Positions 35,054 through 44,800 of a stretch of 64,000 bases of DNA are shown here, in pieces. This DNA comes from Glaciecola petra (GTDB taxonomy: Bacteria > Pseudomonadota > Gammaproteobacteria > Enterobacterales > Alteromonadaceae): positions 310,001 through 374,000 of the forward strand of contig NZ_JAVRHX010000002.1 in NCBI RefSeq assembly GCF_031846345.1, read 5' to 3'. A program made the position numbers and the translations under genes. The stretch's first letter is position 1. Every line of letters begins with the position of its first letter. The notes beneath the pieces are model-generated. The model searched no databases and had not been told where the DNA came from. It saw only the letters and a list, made by a program, of their open reading frames with translations.

Positions 35054-36232
35054 TTGTCTAGCTTCGTCGAGTTTGTATTCGTAATCATTGCCGCATTTTT
35101 TTTGCTGTGGTTTTTGTTTGGTCGCTCAAAAAATAGTACAAACAAAACAAACGAAGTGAATAGTTTGATATCGCATCGTAAAAAACGCGTCAAAACGGGT
35201 ACGTTGAGTATTGAAATGCCAGACGTGGCGACAGCGCACCAACATGAAAGTAAACTTAAACCTATACCCGTACCTGAACATGAGTTTGAATTACCCCCCG
35301 GGTTTAAAAATTATAAATTATCAAAGGGTTTAAAAGCGGTCAGTAAGCAGAAAATTATCGACAGTATTCAAACTATCCGAAAACCACACCCTATGCTCAA
35401 TGCTTTAGCAAGCACCGATCCGGATCCAAAACAATTATACGACATTGTACGCACCGACCCAGAGTTGGTAGCAAAGGTTATTAATGTTGCCAATTCACCT
35501 TTATTTGGTTTGTCAAAACCAATTACCAACGTAAATCATGCAGTTGTTTATTTGGGTGTTGTTCAAGTAAAAAATATAGCTACTCATTTCGCTTTACAAG
35601 AAACCACCAATTTTAAAAATGAGCAACAACGGAAAGCCTATGAGCGTATTTGGTGCGCTAGTTTTATTGCAAGCAACATTGCACTATTAATTGGTAAAGA
35701 GCTCAATTTTGAAAATCCTGCTGAGTTATCCACGCGTTGCCAACTAAGTTATTTAGGTGATATTTCTATATTATTTTCGCGAGCAACAACAGCAAAATAT
35801 TATTTAACCGAAAATTTATCTTTGTACGAGCGCGTTAAACACGCTAAAAAGTCAGTGGGTGCAGATGCGGCAACCATTGGTAAACTTCTTGCGTTGCAAT
35901 GGAAGCTGCCAGAATCGATCAGTCAAGGTATCGCTAATAGCTTGCTACCATTGACCAATCAACTGGATGACACTGAATTGAAAGAAGAGCAAATAAAAGA
36001 AATTTTATTATGCTATTACTGCTGTCGAATGGCTGACTTGTTAGTATTCAATCAAAAAGAAAGTATATTTGAGCTTACCGATTATCACTATGAACATTGT
36101 GGCATTATTGAGTTCTATCATTTTGAGGCGCAATTGGAACAGTACGGCATGCAGAGACTAGCTAATTTAATTCATTCAGCGGGTTTTAAGAAACGCATTC
36201 AAAATATCGCCAAAGAAACTAGTTTCACTTAA
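35054..36232 (+). CDS. HDOD-domain protein with N-terminal membrane anchor
   Basis: A 392-residue protein with one N-terminal transmembrane helix (FVFVIIAAFFLLWFLFG, about 5-22), a charged linker, and an HDOD domain from about residue 100 (IRKPHPMLNALASTDPDPKQLYDIVRTDPELVAKVINVANSPLFGLSKPITNVNHAVVYLG). HDOD is a phosphohydrolase-like fold without the catalytic HD pair and acts in signalling, often with chemotaxis or c-di-GMP systems. TTG 35054 is the likely start since no ATG precedes the helix in this frame and a stop lies at 34985. It is upstream of signalling genes transcribed in the opposite direction. Confidence 0.85.
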   Translation: MSSFVEFVFVIIAAFFLLWFLFGRSKNSTNKTNEVNSLISHRKKRVKTGTLSIEMPDVATAHQHESKLKPIPVPEHEFELPPGFKNYKLSKGLKAVSKQKIIDSIQTIRKPHPMLNALASTDPDPKQLYDIVRTDPELVAKVINVANSPLFGLSKPITNVNHAVVYLGVVQVKNIATHFALQETTNFKNEQQRKAYERIWCASFIASNIALLIGKELNFENPAELSTRCQLSYLGDISILFSRATTAKYYLTENLSLYERVKHAKKSVGADAATIGKLLALQWKLPESISQGIANSLLPLTNQLDDTELKEEQIKEILLCYYCCRMADLLVFNQKESIFELTDYHYEHCGIIEFYHFEAQLEQYGMQRLANLIHSAGFKKRIQNIAKETSFT

Positions 36233-36239
36233 GGTCATG

Positions 36240-36605
36240 TCATCTAAGGTCAAAGTCAAATTCGTCTGCAGATATCACCATACTCGAAACATCTTCCGAA
36301 TCGTCTACTAATGGGAATACTGCTATTGCCAAATCATCTTCAATTAGCCCCTGCGTCCAACGCTTGCGCCATGTAGTTAAATCGATAGCTTTTGATTGAC
36401 ATATTTCCCAGTCACCGGTTGCCCATTCTTCAGCAAAAGCCTGGCTTGGCCATACTGGGACGCAATCTTCGTCTTCGGAATTCAGCATAACGCAGCCATG
36501 TTCGTCGTTAAGAATCCACACTTCTTTGTTCAGTTTTACTTGCTTCAATAGGTACTGGTAACGTTGCTCTTGAGGTAAGCGCTTTATTTGCTTTAGGTCA
36601 GACAT
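36240..36605 (-). CDS. DUF2750-family protein
   Basis: A 121-residue acidic cytoplasmic protein with the DUF2750 pattern: EVWILNDEHGCVMLNSED, VPVWPSQAFAEEWATGDW, AIDLTTWRKRWTQGLIEDDLAIAVFP. Function unknown; family members are small and stand alone. It converges on the HDOD gene (8 bases apart) and is followed, in its own direction, by nothing; the GspE-like gene lies upstream on the same strand. Confidence 0.88.
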   Translation of the reverse strand: MSDLKQIKRLPQEQRYQYLLKQVKLNKEVWILNDEHGCVMLNSEDEDCVPVWPSQAFAEEWATGDWEICQSKAIDLTTWRKRWTQGLIEDDLAIAVFPLVDDSEDVSSMVISADEFDFDLR

Positions 36606-36688
36606 ATTATTTCCTATAATTAGAGAAAATGAATGTACCTGTCCAAGCCCAGAATACCAAGTAAAATTATCTATGGTTTAGCGATTTT

Positions 36689-38920
36689 TTACAAATCACT
36701 ACCATCAAGCTTAAGGGCTTGGTGGATGTCAATTTTACCCTCAAGCATTTTGACTATTGCATCCTGAGAAAGTGTGCGCATGCCGTCTTCTAGGGCTTGC
36801 TCTTTGATGTCTTTGATGGATGTTTGCTTATATATCATGCTGCGGATCGATACCGACATGGGAAGCAACTCGTGTATGCCTATTCTGCCTTTATAGCCGT
36901 CTTCGTTGCATTCGCTGCAACCATTAGCGCGATATAATTGCAAAGGTTCTACAATTTTAAGTTCATTGTAATAGGCTTCGCCGTATTGCCGTTTAATATA
37001 ATCAATTTCTTCTGGACGAGCTTCATAACTTTCTTTGCAATGGGTGCATAGTCTGCGCACTAAACGTTGGGCCAGTATGCCAGTACACGCATCAGAAAAG
37101 TTGATAGGGTCAATGCCTAAGTCTAGTAAGCGAGTAATGGTTTCGGGTGCTGAGTTGGTATGCAAAGTAGACAGTACTAAGTGACCCGTTAGCGAGGCTT
37201 CAACTGCGGCAAATGCTGTTTCTTTATCACGCATTTCGCCAATTAAAATAACGTCAGGGTCTGCCCGTAAAAATGCCCTAAGCGCATTTGCAAAGGTAAA
37301 GCCAATTTTAGAATTAACTTGCACTTGTTTTAAACGGTGTTGAGTGATTTCAACCGGATCTTCGGCAGTCCAAATCTTTTTGTCCGGTGTGTTTAGTTCA
37401 CCTAAAATGGCATGCAGGGTGGTTGTTTTACCAGAGCCAGTAGCACCTACCACCAGTAATATTCCATGCGGCAAAGTAATTAGGCTCTTACACATTAACA
37501 TATTGCGTTCTGAGAGATCGAGTTTGTCTATCGACATTGCGCTGCCTGCAGCTAAGATACGCATGACTACGCCTTCACCCGCAATAGTGGGTACTGTAGC
37601 TACCCTTACCTCAACCTTTTTACGGTCCATGTTAAAAGCTAATTTACCATCTTGTGGCAAACGCTTTTCTGCAATGTTCAATCCAGACATGATTTTTATT
37701 CGGGCAACAATAGCGGCATGGTTTTGGGCGGCGATTTCGTTTATGTCTTTCATCACCCCGTCAATACGCATTCTGACCATAGTCGGGTTGTCAACTTCTG
37801 GGTCAATATGAATATCGGAAGCGTTGCTGCGTTTAGCTTGCACCAAAATACTAGTTACCAACCTGACAATGGCAGGTTCGTCCTCATTGGCAGACAGAAA
37901 ATCTTCTTCTTTTTGTTTGTGAAAAGAATCTTCTGCATGAATCTCATCGATAATATCGTCAAACTCAGAAACAGTTGATCCCTGAGTCCTCTCGCCAAGA
38001 TATTGCATAATTTGAGACGGCATACTAAATGCTAACTGATATTCCGCAGCTCCAAGAGCGCTTTCCAGTTCCATCAGTAAGGTCGAGTTTTCAGGTTCAA
38101 ACATCAATATATAGATATTTTTTTGAGCGTCACTCAATACCACAACATTGTTTCGTTTTAGATAAGATACATTTAAATTTGCATCGGTACGCATTACATT
38201 ATATTTGTCGGGTAGATAAGCGATGTAAGGCACTTGATGATAAATTGCCAGTGCCTCCCCGATTTGTTTTTCGGGGATTTTGTATTCAGTAGTTAGATTA
38301 TGGGCAATGTGCAGCACGTTGGCTTCTTTCGTAACGTGTTCAAATAGTTTTGCTTCTACTGCACCAGTGTGAATTAAATAGTCGAATGGGCGTGAAACAC
38401 CCCCTAATTCATATTTGAATACTGATCCAAATAAATCAGCAACTTCCATAGCACCGGCTAGGTCATCTGAGTCAAACGCTCCTTCGTTTTTGTTAATTAA
38501 TTGCATAACGCCAAGGAGCACGCCCTTGAACATTATTGGAACACAAACAATATTTGTTGTTCTAAAATGACTTATACGGTCATATTTCTTCTCGAATTTT
38601 AATTTAAAGTGAATATTTTGCAGAGCTGCATCGTTATACGGATCATTCACTACCAACGGTTGTTGTGTCATTGCTACATAGCCTGCAATAGACATAGTGC
38701 TCACAGGCACTTTTATTTCTAAAAATTCTTTACCTGTTTTATATCTAGCAACTAAATCACGATGATGGGAGCGTCGCTGAAAAATAGATATACGCTGAAC
38801 CTCAAAAGCTGACAACAAATCTGCTTCCAGCTTGGCGTACGCTTCGCTTATCATCGGAAATTCAGATATGGTCGCTTTTAATCTAGCAATTAATTCTGCT
38901 CGTTGAGCATCTTTTAACAT
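36689..38920 (-). CDS. GspE/PilB-type ATPase with N-terminal GAF domain
   Basis: A 743-residue secretion-type ATPase. Residues about 10-175 are a GAF domain (FEVQRISIFQRR, VCVPIMFKGVLLGVMQLINK); 190-330 look like a MshEN/T2SSE N-terminal region; 340-740 hold the ATPase with Walker A GATGSGKTTTL, the Asp/His boxes GEMRDKETAFAAVEASLTGHLVLSTLHTN and a four-Cys zinc site (LCTHC...CSEC). The family drives pilus or type II secretion assembly, and MshE relatives bind c-di-GMP. No pilin or secretion genes are nearby, so it is a lone ATPase with a sensor domain amid signalling genes; regulation by a small ligand is inferred. Confidence 0.92.
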   Translation of the reverse strand: MLKDAQRAELIARLKATISEFPMISEAYAKLEADLLSAFEVQRISIFQRRSHHRDLVARYKTGKEFLEIKVPVSTMSIAGYVAMTQQPLVVNDPYNDAALQNIHFKLKFEKKYDRISHFRTTNIVCVPIMFKGVLLGVMQLINKNEGAFDSDDLAGAMEVADLFGSVFKYELGGVSRPFDYLIHTGAVEAKLFEHVTKEANVLHIAHNLTTEYKIPEKQIGEALAIYHQVPYIAYLPDKYNVMRTDANLNVSYLKRNNVVVLSDAQKNIYILMFEPENSTLLMELESALGAAEYQLAFSMPSQIMQYLGERTQGSTVSEFDDIIDEIHAEDSFHKQKEEDFLSANEDEPAIVRLVTSILVQAKRSNASDIHIDPEVDNPTMVRMRIDGVMKDINEIAAQNHAAIVARIKIMSGLNIAEKRLPQDGKLAFNMDRKKVEVRVATVPTIAGEGVVMRILAAGSAMSIDKLDLSERNMLMCKSLITLPHGILLVVGATGSGKTTTLHAILGELNTPDKKIWTAEDPVEITQHRLKQVQVNSKIGFTFANALRAFLRADPDVILIGEMRDKETAFAAVEASLTGHLVLSTLHTNSAPETITRLLDLGIDPINFSDACTGILAQRLVRRLCTHCKESYEARPEEIDYIKRQYGEAYYNELKIVEPLQLYRANGCSECNEDGYKGRIGIHELLPMSVSIRSMIYKQTSIKDIKEQALEDGMRTLSQDAIVKMLEGKIDIHQALKLDGSDL

Positions 38921-39041
38921 AGGGGTTTATCCACCATCGGTAAATACAAACTTTATGGTTAGCGTTTGGGTTGTTTGCAGGTCTCGGTACTATTTTCGGT
39001 ACTAAAGGTATTAACTGTAAAACATGGCCTAAACTTTAGTT

Positions 39042-41471
39042 TTATTTGTATTCAATATCGGGTTGATCAACCAAGGTTAATTGATTTGGATTTTCTATTT
39101 TTTCCATTATTGCTGGGTTGCTAGTTTCGGTTTCATTATCAATTTCCGGCATATCAACTTCAGGGATATTATCAAATGTGAGTTGTCTCTCATCTTGCGG
39201 CGGTTTAGCAATATTCGGTAAGCTATCGGCTAAGGTATCGCTAGATGGCGCTGCATCAATGCTTGGTGCAGTATCAAATGCAGGAGGTGCATCGATAGCA
39301 GGCGTTGCATCAATGTTTGGCGTTGAATTAAAGCTTGGTGTTTCATCAAATGCAGGAGGTGTATCGATAGCAGGCGCCGCATCAAAGCTTGGTGTTGCAT
39401 CAAATGCAGGAGTTGTATCGATAGCAGGCGCTGCATCAATGTCTGGCGTTGAATCAAAGCTTGGTGTTGCATCAAATGCAGGAGGTGTATCGATAGCAGG
39501 CGCCGCATCAAAGCTTGGTGTTGCATCAAATGCAGGAGGTGTATCGATAGCAGGCACTGCATCAATGCTTGGCGCTGCATCAAATAATTTATCTATCCCT
39601 GGCATGCTTTCTAATGGTGGTTGAATTGCAGATTCGGTATCACAAACGTTTTCTAATTCTTCTATAGATTCAGGTTGTTCGACACTGTCGGTGTCAATCA
39701 ACGACTCTAATACTTCAGCAAACTCTGGTTCTGTTTGGGTTTCGTCATCGACGACTGATTTGAGTATTTCAACACATTCTGGTTCAGCAGGTGCCTCTGG
39801 TTCGGTCGAAAGGTGAGTCCCTACTAATATGTCTAAGTCAGTCGTTAGCTCTGGCGCAACAAAACTGTCACTAGTCATAATCGTTGGCTCTTCCTGAGCA
39901 CCTTGTGCTTGATCTGGGCTAGGCTCTGTTTCAATCAGATCCTCTATAACAGCAATATGCTCGTGCTCATCTGTTAAGGGCTTTACGATAATATCTGATA
40001 TTTCATTGGCTGGAGCTGCTAACATGTCACTCGTATTTTCAGAGCTTTGTATTTCTTCGTTTTGCTCAGCTGCGTTGTGCATATCTGCGTTTTGCACATC
40101 TGCGTTTTGCACATCTGCGTTTTGCATATCTGCGTTTTGTGATTCTACATTTTGCAATTCTGGCGAAATAGCTTGGGTGTTAAAACCTGATAGTTCTGGT
40201 GAGAGAGGGTTATCATTTACAATTGGCGCTTCCTCGATTTCAGGCACATTAAAGTTTGCTTCAGGTAACATCGTTTGAGTGTCAAGTTCCCCATCGCTGT
40301 CACCGGTTTTGAGCATATCGAAATCAAATATTTCAACTTCATTCCCGCCTTTATGCTTAGCATGACTAAGCGCTTTTAAGGCATGTTCAACAGTTGTATC
40401 AACATCTACAATATCACCGGTTTTAAATTCAGATAATCCAATGCTTACCGTAATAGATTCTTGATCTTCTACTGTTGAATGCAAATGTTGTATATCTGCT
40501 AGGTTTACAGCATGTGTAATTTTTGTAATTAGGCCCAATGCTTGTGATGAAGTCGTATTGGGTAATATTAGTGCAAACTGCTCATCGCTATATCGATAAA
40601 TATATTCTCCGCCGCGCGACACAATGCGGTTAAGCTTTTTCGTTATGGATTTTAAGCACTTTTCTGAGCGCTCCTTACCATAATGCTCAATATATTTGTC
40701 AAAACAGTCTAATTCAATAAAGGCAAGTGATAGGTTGGTACCAGAACGTTTTGCACGTCTCACCTCATTATTAATAATGAGATCAAAAAATCGTTTATTA
40801 AAAACGTGTGTTAAAGGGTCTTTGAAAGAGGCATTTGACAATGCTTGTTTGTAGCTTTTGGTTTGCTCAATGGCTTCCTTATGTTCAATTTTAAGTGTGA
40901 GGGCAAGTTGCATTCTGGCATGCAGTGAACGACCCATCGCTGAAAGGATGATTAGGTATAGAGCGAAAACGACGGCAATTTCGATCGAACTAGTGGTCAT
41001 TAAACTCAATAAAACACCAATTACAGCTATGCCAATAGGCGCAGCCAAGGCAAGCAGTGTTTTCATAGAAGCTCGGCTCAATACCGTAAATATTGACAGC
41101 TGACTAACACTTATCATGACAATTTTAGACCAAGCTACTTCACCCACGTTTAATAATGCATAAGCATATGCAATCGCAAACGAAGTGCCGATACAACCAG
41201 CAAGCAAGGTGTACCTTGATTCCCACTTGCTTGCAGTTTTACTAATATCTTGGTTGCGTTCAAAAAGTGATTGAAACAGTACCCCCGCAAGCAACAATAC
41301 TAGCGCAACGGCTCCCCAATGTTTTAAATAAGCTTGTGGTAATAAAGACCACATTAAGTAAACAAAAGCTGCTGACGCCACTAGATGAGTCGCGTTAATG
41401 AGTGGATTATTACTCAATAAACCGGAAACACGTAGGCTTTCTTTTTGTTCGGTAAGTTCTGATTTCGTCAT
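39042..41471 (-). CDS. Membrane GGDEF-domain protein with degenerate signature and long acidic repeat tail
   Basis: A protein of about 809 residues. Several N-terminal transmembrane helices (about 15-190) precede a GGDEF domain (about 205-375: FKDPLTHVFNKRFFDLIINNEVRRAKRSG). The signature position reads RYSDEQFALILP where active diguanylate cyclases have GG(D/E)EF, so catalysis is doubtful. From about 380 to the end the chain is low-complexity and acidic, with 5-residue repeats (QNADV/QNADM) and 19-20-residue repeats of the form APAIDTPPAFDATPSFD. I prefer ATG 41471; the frame is also open from 41537. It is divergent from the PAS/coiled-coil gene. Confidence 0.85.
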   Translation of the reverse strand: MTKSELTEQKESLRVSGLLSNNPLINATHLVASAAFVYLMWSLLPQAYLKHWGAVALVLLLAGVLFQSLFERNQDISKTASKWESRYTLLAGCIGTSFAIAYAYALLNVGEVAWSKIVMISVSQLSIFTVLSRASMKTLLALAAPIGIAVIGVLLSLMTTSSIEIAVVFALYLIILSAMGRSLHARMQLALTLKIEHKEAIEQTKSYKQALSNASFKDPLTHVFNKRFFDLIINNEVRRAKRSGTNLSLAFIELDCFDKYIEHYGKERSEKCLKSITKKLNRIVSRGGEYIYRYSDEQFALILPNTTSSQALGLITKITHAVNLADIQHLHSTVEDQESITVSIGLSEFKTGDIVDVDTTVEHALKALSHAKHKGGNEVEIFDFDMLKTGDSDGELDTQTMLPEANFNVPEIEEAPIVNDNPLSPELSGFNTQAISPELQNVESQNADMQNADVQNADVQNADMHNAAEQNEEIQSSENTSDMLAAPANEISDIIVKPLTDEHEHIAVIEDLIETEPSPDQAQGAQEEPTIMTSDSFVAPELTTDLDILVGTHLSTEPEAPAEPECVEILKSVVDDETQTEPEFAEVLESLIDTDSVEQPESIEELENVCDTESAIQPPLESMPGIDKLFDAAPSIDAVPAIDTPPAFDATPSFDAAPAIDTPPAFDATPSFDSTPDIDAAPAIDTTPAFDATPSFDAAPAIDTPPAFDETPSFNSTPNIDATPAIDAPPAFDTAPSIDAAPSSDTLADSLPNIAKPPQDERQLTFDNIPEVDMPEIDNETETSNPAIMEKIENPNQLTLVDQPDIEYK
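39230..39585 (-). repeat. Coding repeats in the tail of the GGDEF protein
   Basis: About six imperfect copies of a roughly 57-60 base unit, sub-divided into 18-21 base blocks, encoding AIDTPPAFDATPSFD-like runs. The repeats keep the reading frame, so the array can lengthen or shorten without disrupting the protein. Confidence 0.85.
40077..40142 (-). repeat. 15-bp coding repeats (QNADV units)
   Basis: Four near-identical 15-base units (core ATCTGCGTTTTGCAC on the plus strand), encoding QNADM/QNADV, in the acidic linker between the GGDEF domain and the main repeat tail. Confidence 0.85.
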
Positions 41472-41827
41472 AATATTAAGCTGTGGTATGTCAAAGTTAT
41501 AATTGGATTTAACTTTATATCGGCAACTACAGCACATCCTTCACGTGGTTAATTTGCACGCTAAAACTTATAGCAGATGAAGGTCGAAGAGGGTGTGACA
41601 ATTGACACTTGTGTATATCAAATAATACAACTTAAATAAGCTTACTCTGTGCGTTCAAATAGGCAGGCAAAAATAAGTATTAATTTTATGTCTTTTAGCT
41701 TAAAAACCGACTTTAGGTATTTTTTTTTATACGTTGTCTTTGGCAGGGTACTACCATCTTTTATCGTGCCATATATTCTGATGCTATCGAAGAAGTAATG
41801 TAAGCAATAATTAGACTGAACCAATAC
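41472..41827. other. Intergenic region between divergent signalling genes
   Basis: About 290-356 A+T-rich bases (depending on the GGDEF start) that must carry both divergent promoters. I see no convincing sigma-70 pair, palindrome or RNA gene. A 60-codon leftward open frame (41642-41824) lacks a ribosome site and recognisable product. Confidence 0.45.
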
Positions 41828-44800
41828 ATGAATTTGTTAAATAAATCACTCATAACATGCCTCAGTAATGTAAAGCTGTGCAATGCATGTCATCGTTGCT
41901 TTTTAGCAATAGCAGCATTGATGTTGCCAATGCCTAGCATGGCTTTGGAGAACGTGGTGAAGAATTTAAGTCTAGATTCTATGGTGTTGGCGACATATGT
42001 GGGATTGGGCGTGATTTGCTTTTTACTCATATGGCTATTTGTTCAAGCTTTAGTAAATAAACGCCAAAAAATGCGCGATAAAGGTCGAGTAACCAGCAAT
42101 GAAGAATTGATACAAGCGCTTCCAGTAGGTTTGTTGCACTTAAATCTGGATGGCAAAGTGGTTTACTTAAATAATCTTGCTGCGCATTTGTTAGGTCGCG
42201 ATAGAGAGCATCTTACTCATTCAGACTTTGCAGCTTGCTTTAAATCTGAAGACCAAGCAGCACTTCGCCTAGCATTGAACTTAGCTCAAGATGCACCAGA
42301 CTTGGCAAACTTACAATTATTAGCAAGATCCAGTAATTTGTTTTTACACATAGGTGTAGGCGATATTCATGCTGATCGTAAAGATCCGTTCAGGGTCATT
42401 ACGCTAACGAATCAAAATAAGTTACAAAAGAACTTCTTGCAAGTGTCAAAGGAGCTTCAATTTCAAAATCAGGTTATCGATGGGCTCGACTATGCAGTTT
42501 GCTTGCTCAACTTGAAAGAAGAATCTTTTATGCATGACCAAAATTTTGCAGCGTTGACAACCTTTAAAGAAGTGGGCGTGGAAAAAAATTCAGCTAAGTT
42601 TGCTCCCGGTCAAGTGAGTTTAATAGATTTTTACAAAAGCATTCATCCCAATGATTTGGGTAATTGGAAGAGTGCGCTAGAGATATGCAAACGCGAAGGT
42701 CGAGCAGAGCTTGAATGTCGTTATCAGTTACAAAATGCGCAAACGCAAGATGGCGAGGAAAGATCCTCTAGCATTTATTTGCCGCTAAAATGCATATTTG
42801 TAAGTGAGCATTTACAATCTTTAAAGGATAGTAAAAACAACCCTAGCGCAGCAAAAATCGCAATAGATGAAACTGAAATATTGAGTGTTCTGATATACGA
42901 AACATCTCAGGCAGAAAAACAGTTAGAGCAACTTAATTTGTCACAATTGCAACAACAAGCTTGGTTGGCTGCAAGTATAGATCCTGTTTATGCCTTAGAT
43001 ATAAAAGGTAATATATTGTGGTCGAATGGACCGTTTAATCAACTGATAAGACGAATCCTACCTAAAGCAAAAGGTCGCAACTTACTGGCTTTAGATTTAT
43101 TCCCGGAAGATATAAAGGCTTTACACAAAAATGTGCCCAATATTTCAAATCGCACCTATAACATTGAATTTGAAATGCACACGCCTGACGATAAACTGTT
43201 GTGGATAAAGCTAAGTTTGAGTTTTTACCATGTAAGCAATCGACTTAATGAAAAAAATGAAGTTGGTATGGTTGGCGTGCTGCAAGATATTAGTGAATTA
43301 ACTGCTACTAAACGGGCGTTAAAACAAGAGCAAGACCAACGAGCTAATGTGTTGAGTATGGCGCCAGTAGCAATCGCCACAATAGACGCAGATGACAAAA
43401 TCATCTCTGCCAATCCGACCATGTTAGAGCGTTTAAATTTAACTGAAAAGGATTTGCAAAAACGCACTTTTTACCAGCTATTTAGTGACCCAGCAGAAGC
43501 TGGAAAAGCGGCTAAGCTCATCCATCAAAGTGGCAAATTAAGAGATTTTGATGCTCAGTTAAAAGGCAAAGACAACAAACTTAACCCTAGCGCTTTGCAT
43601 GTTGATTTACTCGATAAAGATAAGCAAGAATACTTGTGCTGGATAAGTGATAAGTCCGACGAACAATTTCAACAAGACAAATTTGAAAGCTTGCTTAAAC
43701 ACAGCACGATGCCCATGGCTATTTTAGGAGAAAATGGTTTTACTCAGTTGAACAAGGAGGCATGTAAATTCTTTTGTGTTGAAGATGAATATGACTTGTT
43801 TGGAATATCGCCATTTTCGGAGCGCTTAAACCCAAATCTGGAATCATCTAAAACGCTAGAGCAATTATTAGATAATGTGAAAATAAGCAGTAAAGCTAAA
43901 TCACTCGAATGGGAGCATAAAGTCGGGGATCAAATTTTACCTTGCCATGCCACTTACGTTCCTATGTATAAAGGGCAGCACTTTGATTCTATCTTATGTA
44001 TTTGGATGGATAAAAGAGAGATGCTCAAAGCTGACGAAGCCCGTCAACTTGCCATTAATCTGCATCAAGCGGCAGAACGTGAAATAAAAGAAAAGCAAAA
44101 GTTATTAGCTAATAGCCAAGATCAGCTTGCAACAAAAATGAGAACTCTTGCTGACACCGAAACCCGCTTACAGTCAGTACAAGAGGATTTAATTGAGACA
44201 CAGTCAGAGTACACACATTTAAAGCAAGAACATAAAAATGTGACGCATAATTTACACCAGTTAAAAGAGCAATATAGCAATAGCAGAACAATGCTAGCAA
44301 ATGCGCAGAAAGTAAATGCCGACTTAAACACCCAACTCGAAAATTCAACCCAAGAAATGCAGGGGTTAAATGCTCAACGAGACAAAATTGCACATGCACT
44401 TGCACAGAGCGAATCTAACTATAAACAAGCACAAAAAGATCTGTTAGAGAGCAAGGAAAATGCTGAGCAGTTAAAGAATCAGCAAGCGGAACAAGAACAG
44501 AAAATGTCTGCGCTTTTTAATCAAATCGACGACATGAAAGAGGCAGTTGAAAACAAAGATAAGCAAATTAATCAGGTAAGTAATCAAATTAACAATTTGC
44601 AAAGTCAGTTAAGTAGTTCAGCGAGCACAACTGAGCAACTTCGAGAACAGTTGATTAATCAGCGCAAAGCTAGCGAAGCTGCTGAACAACAAAGACGAGA
44701 ACTTGAGCATACCTGTCAGTTAGCGCAAACAGAATTAAAAACTAAAGCTCGTCACTTAAACCATTTACAAAGCGAAATGGAAAAATTAGAAGAAATGTCC

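Noticed and set aside
39230..39585. Possible CRISPR array
   Set aside because: Repeats are adjacent, in frame and lack unique spacers of constant length; they are coding repeats.
39118..39624. 168-codon frame antisense to the GGDEF tail repeats
   Set aside because: Repeat-driven open frame with no ribosome site; the sense frame continues a recognisable GGDEF protein.
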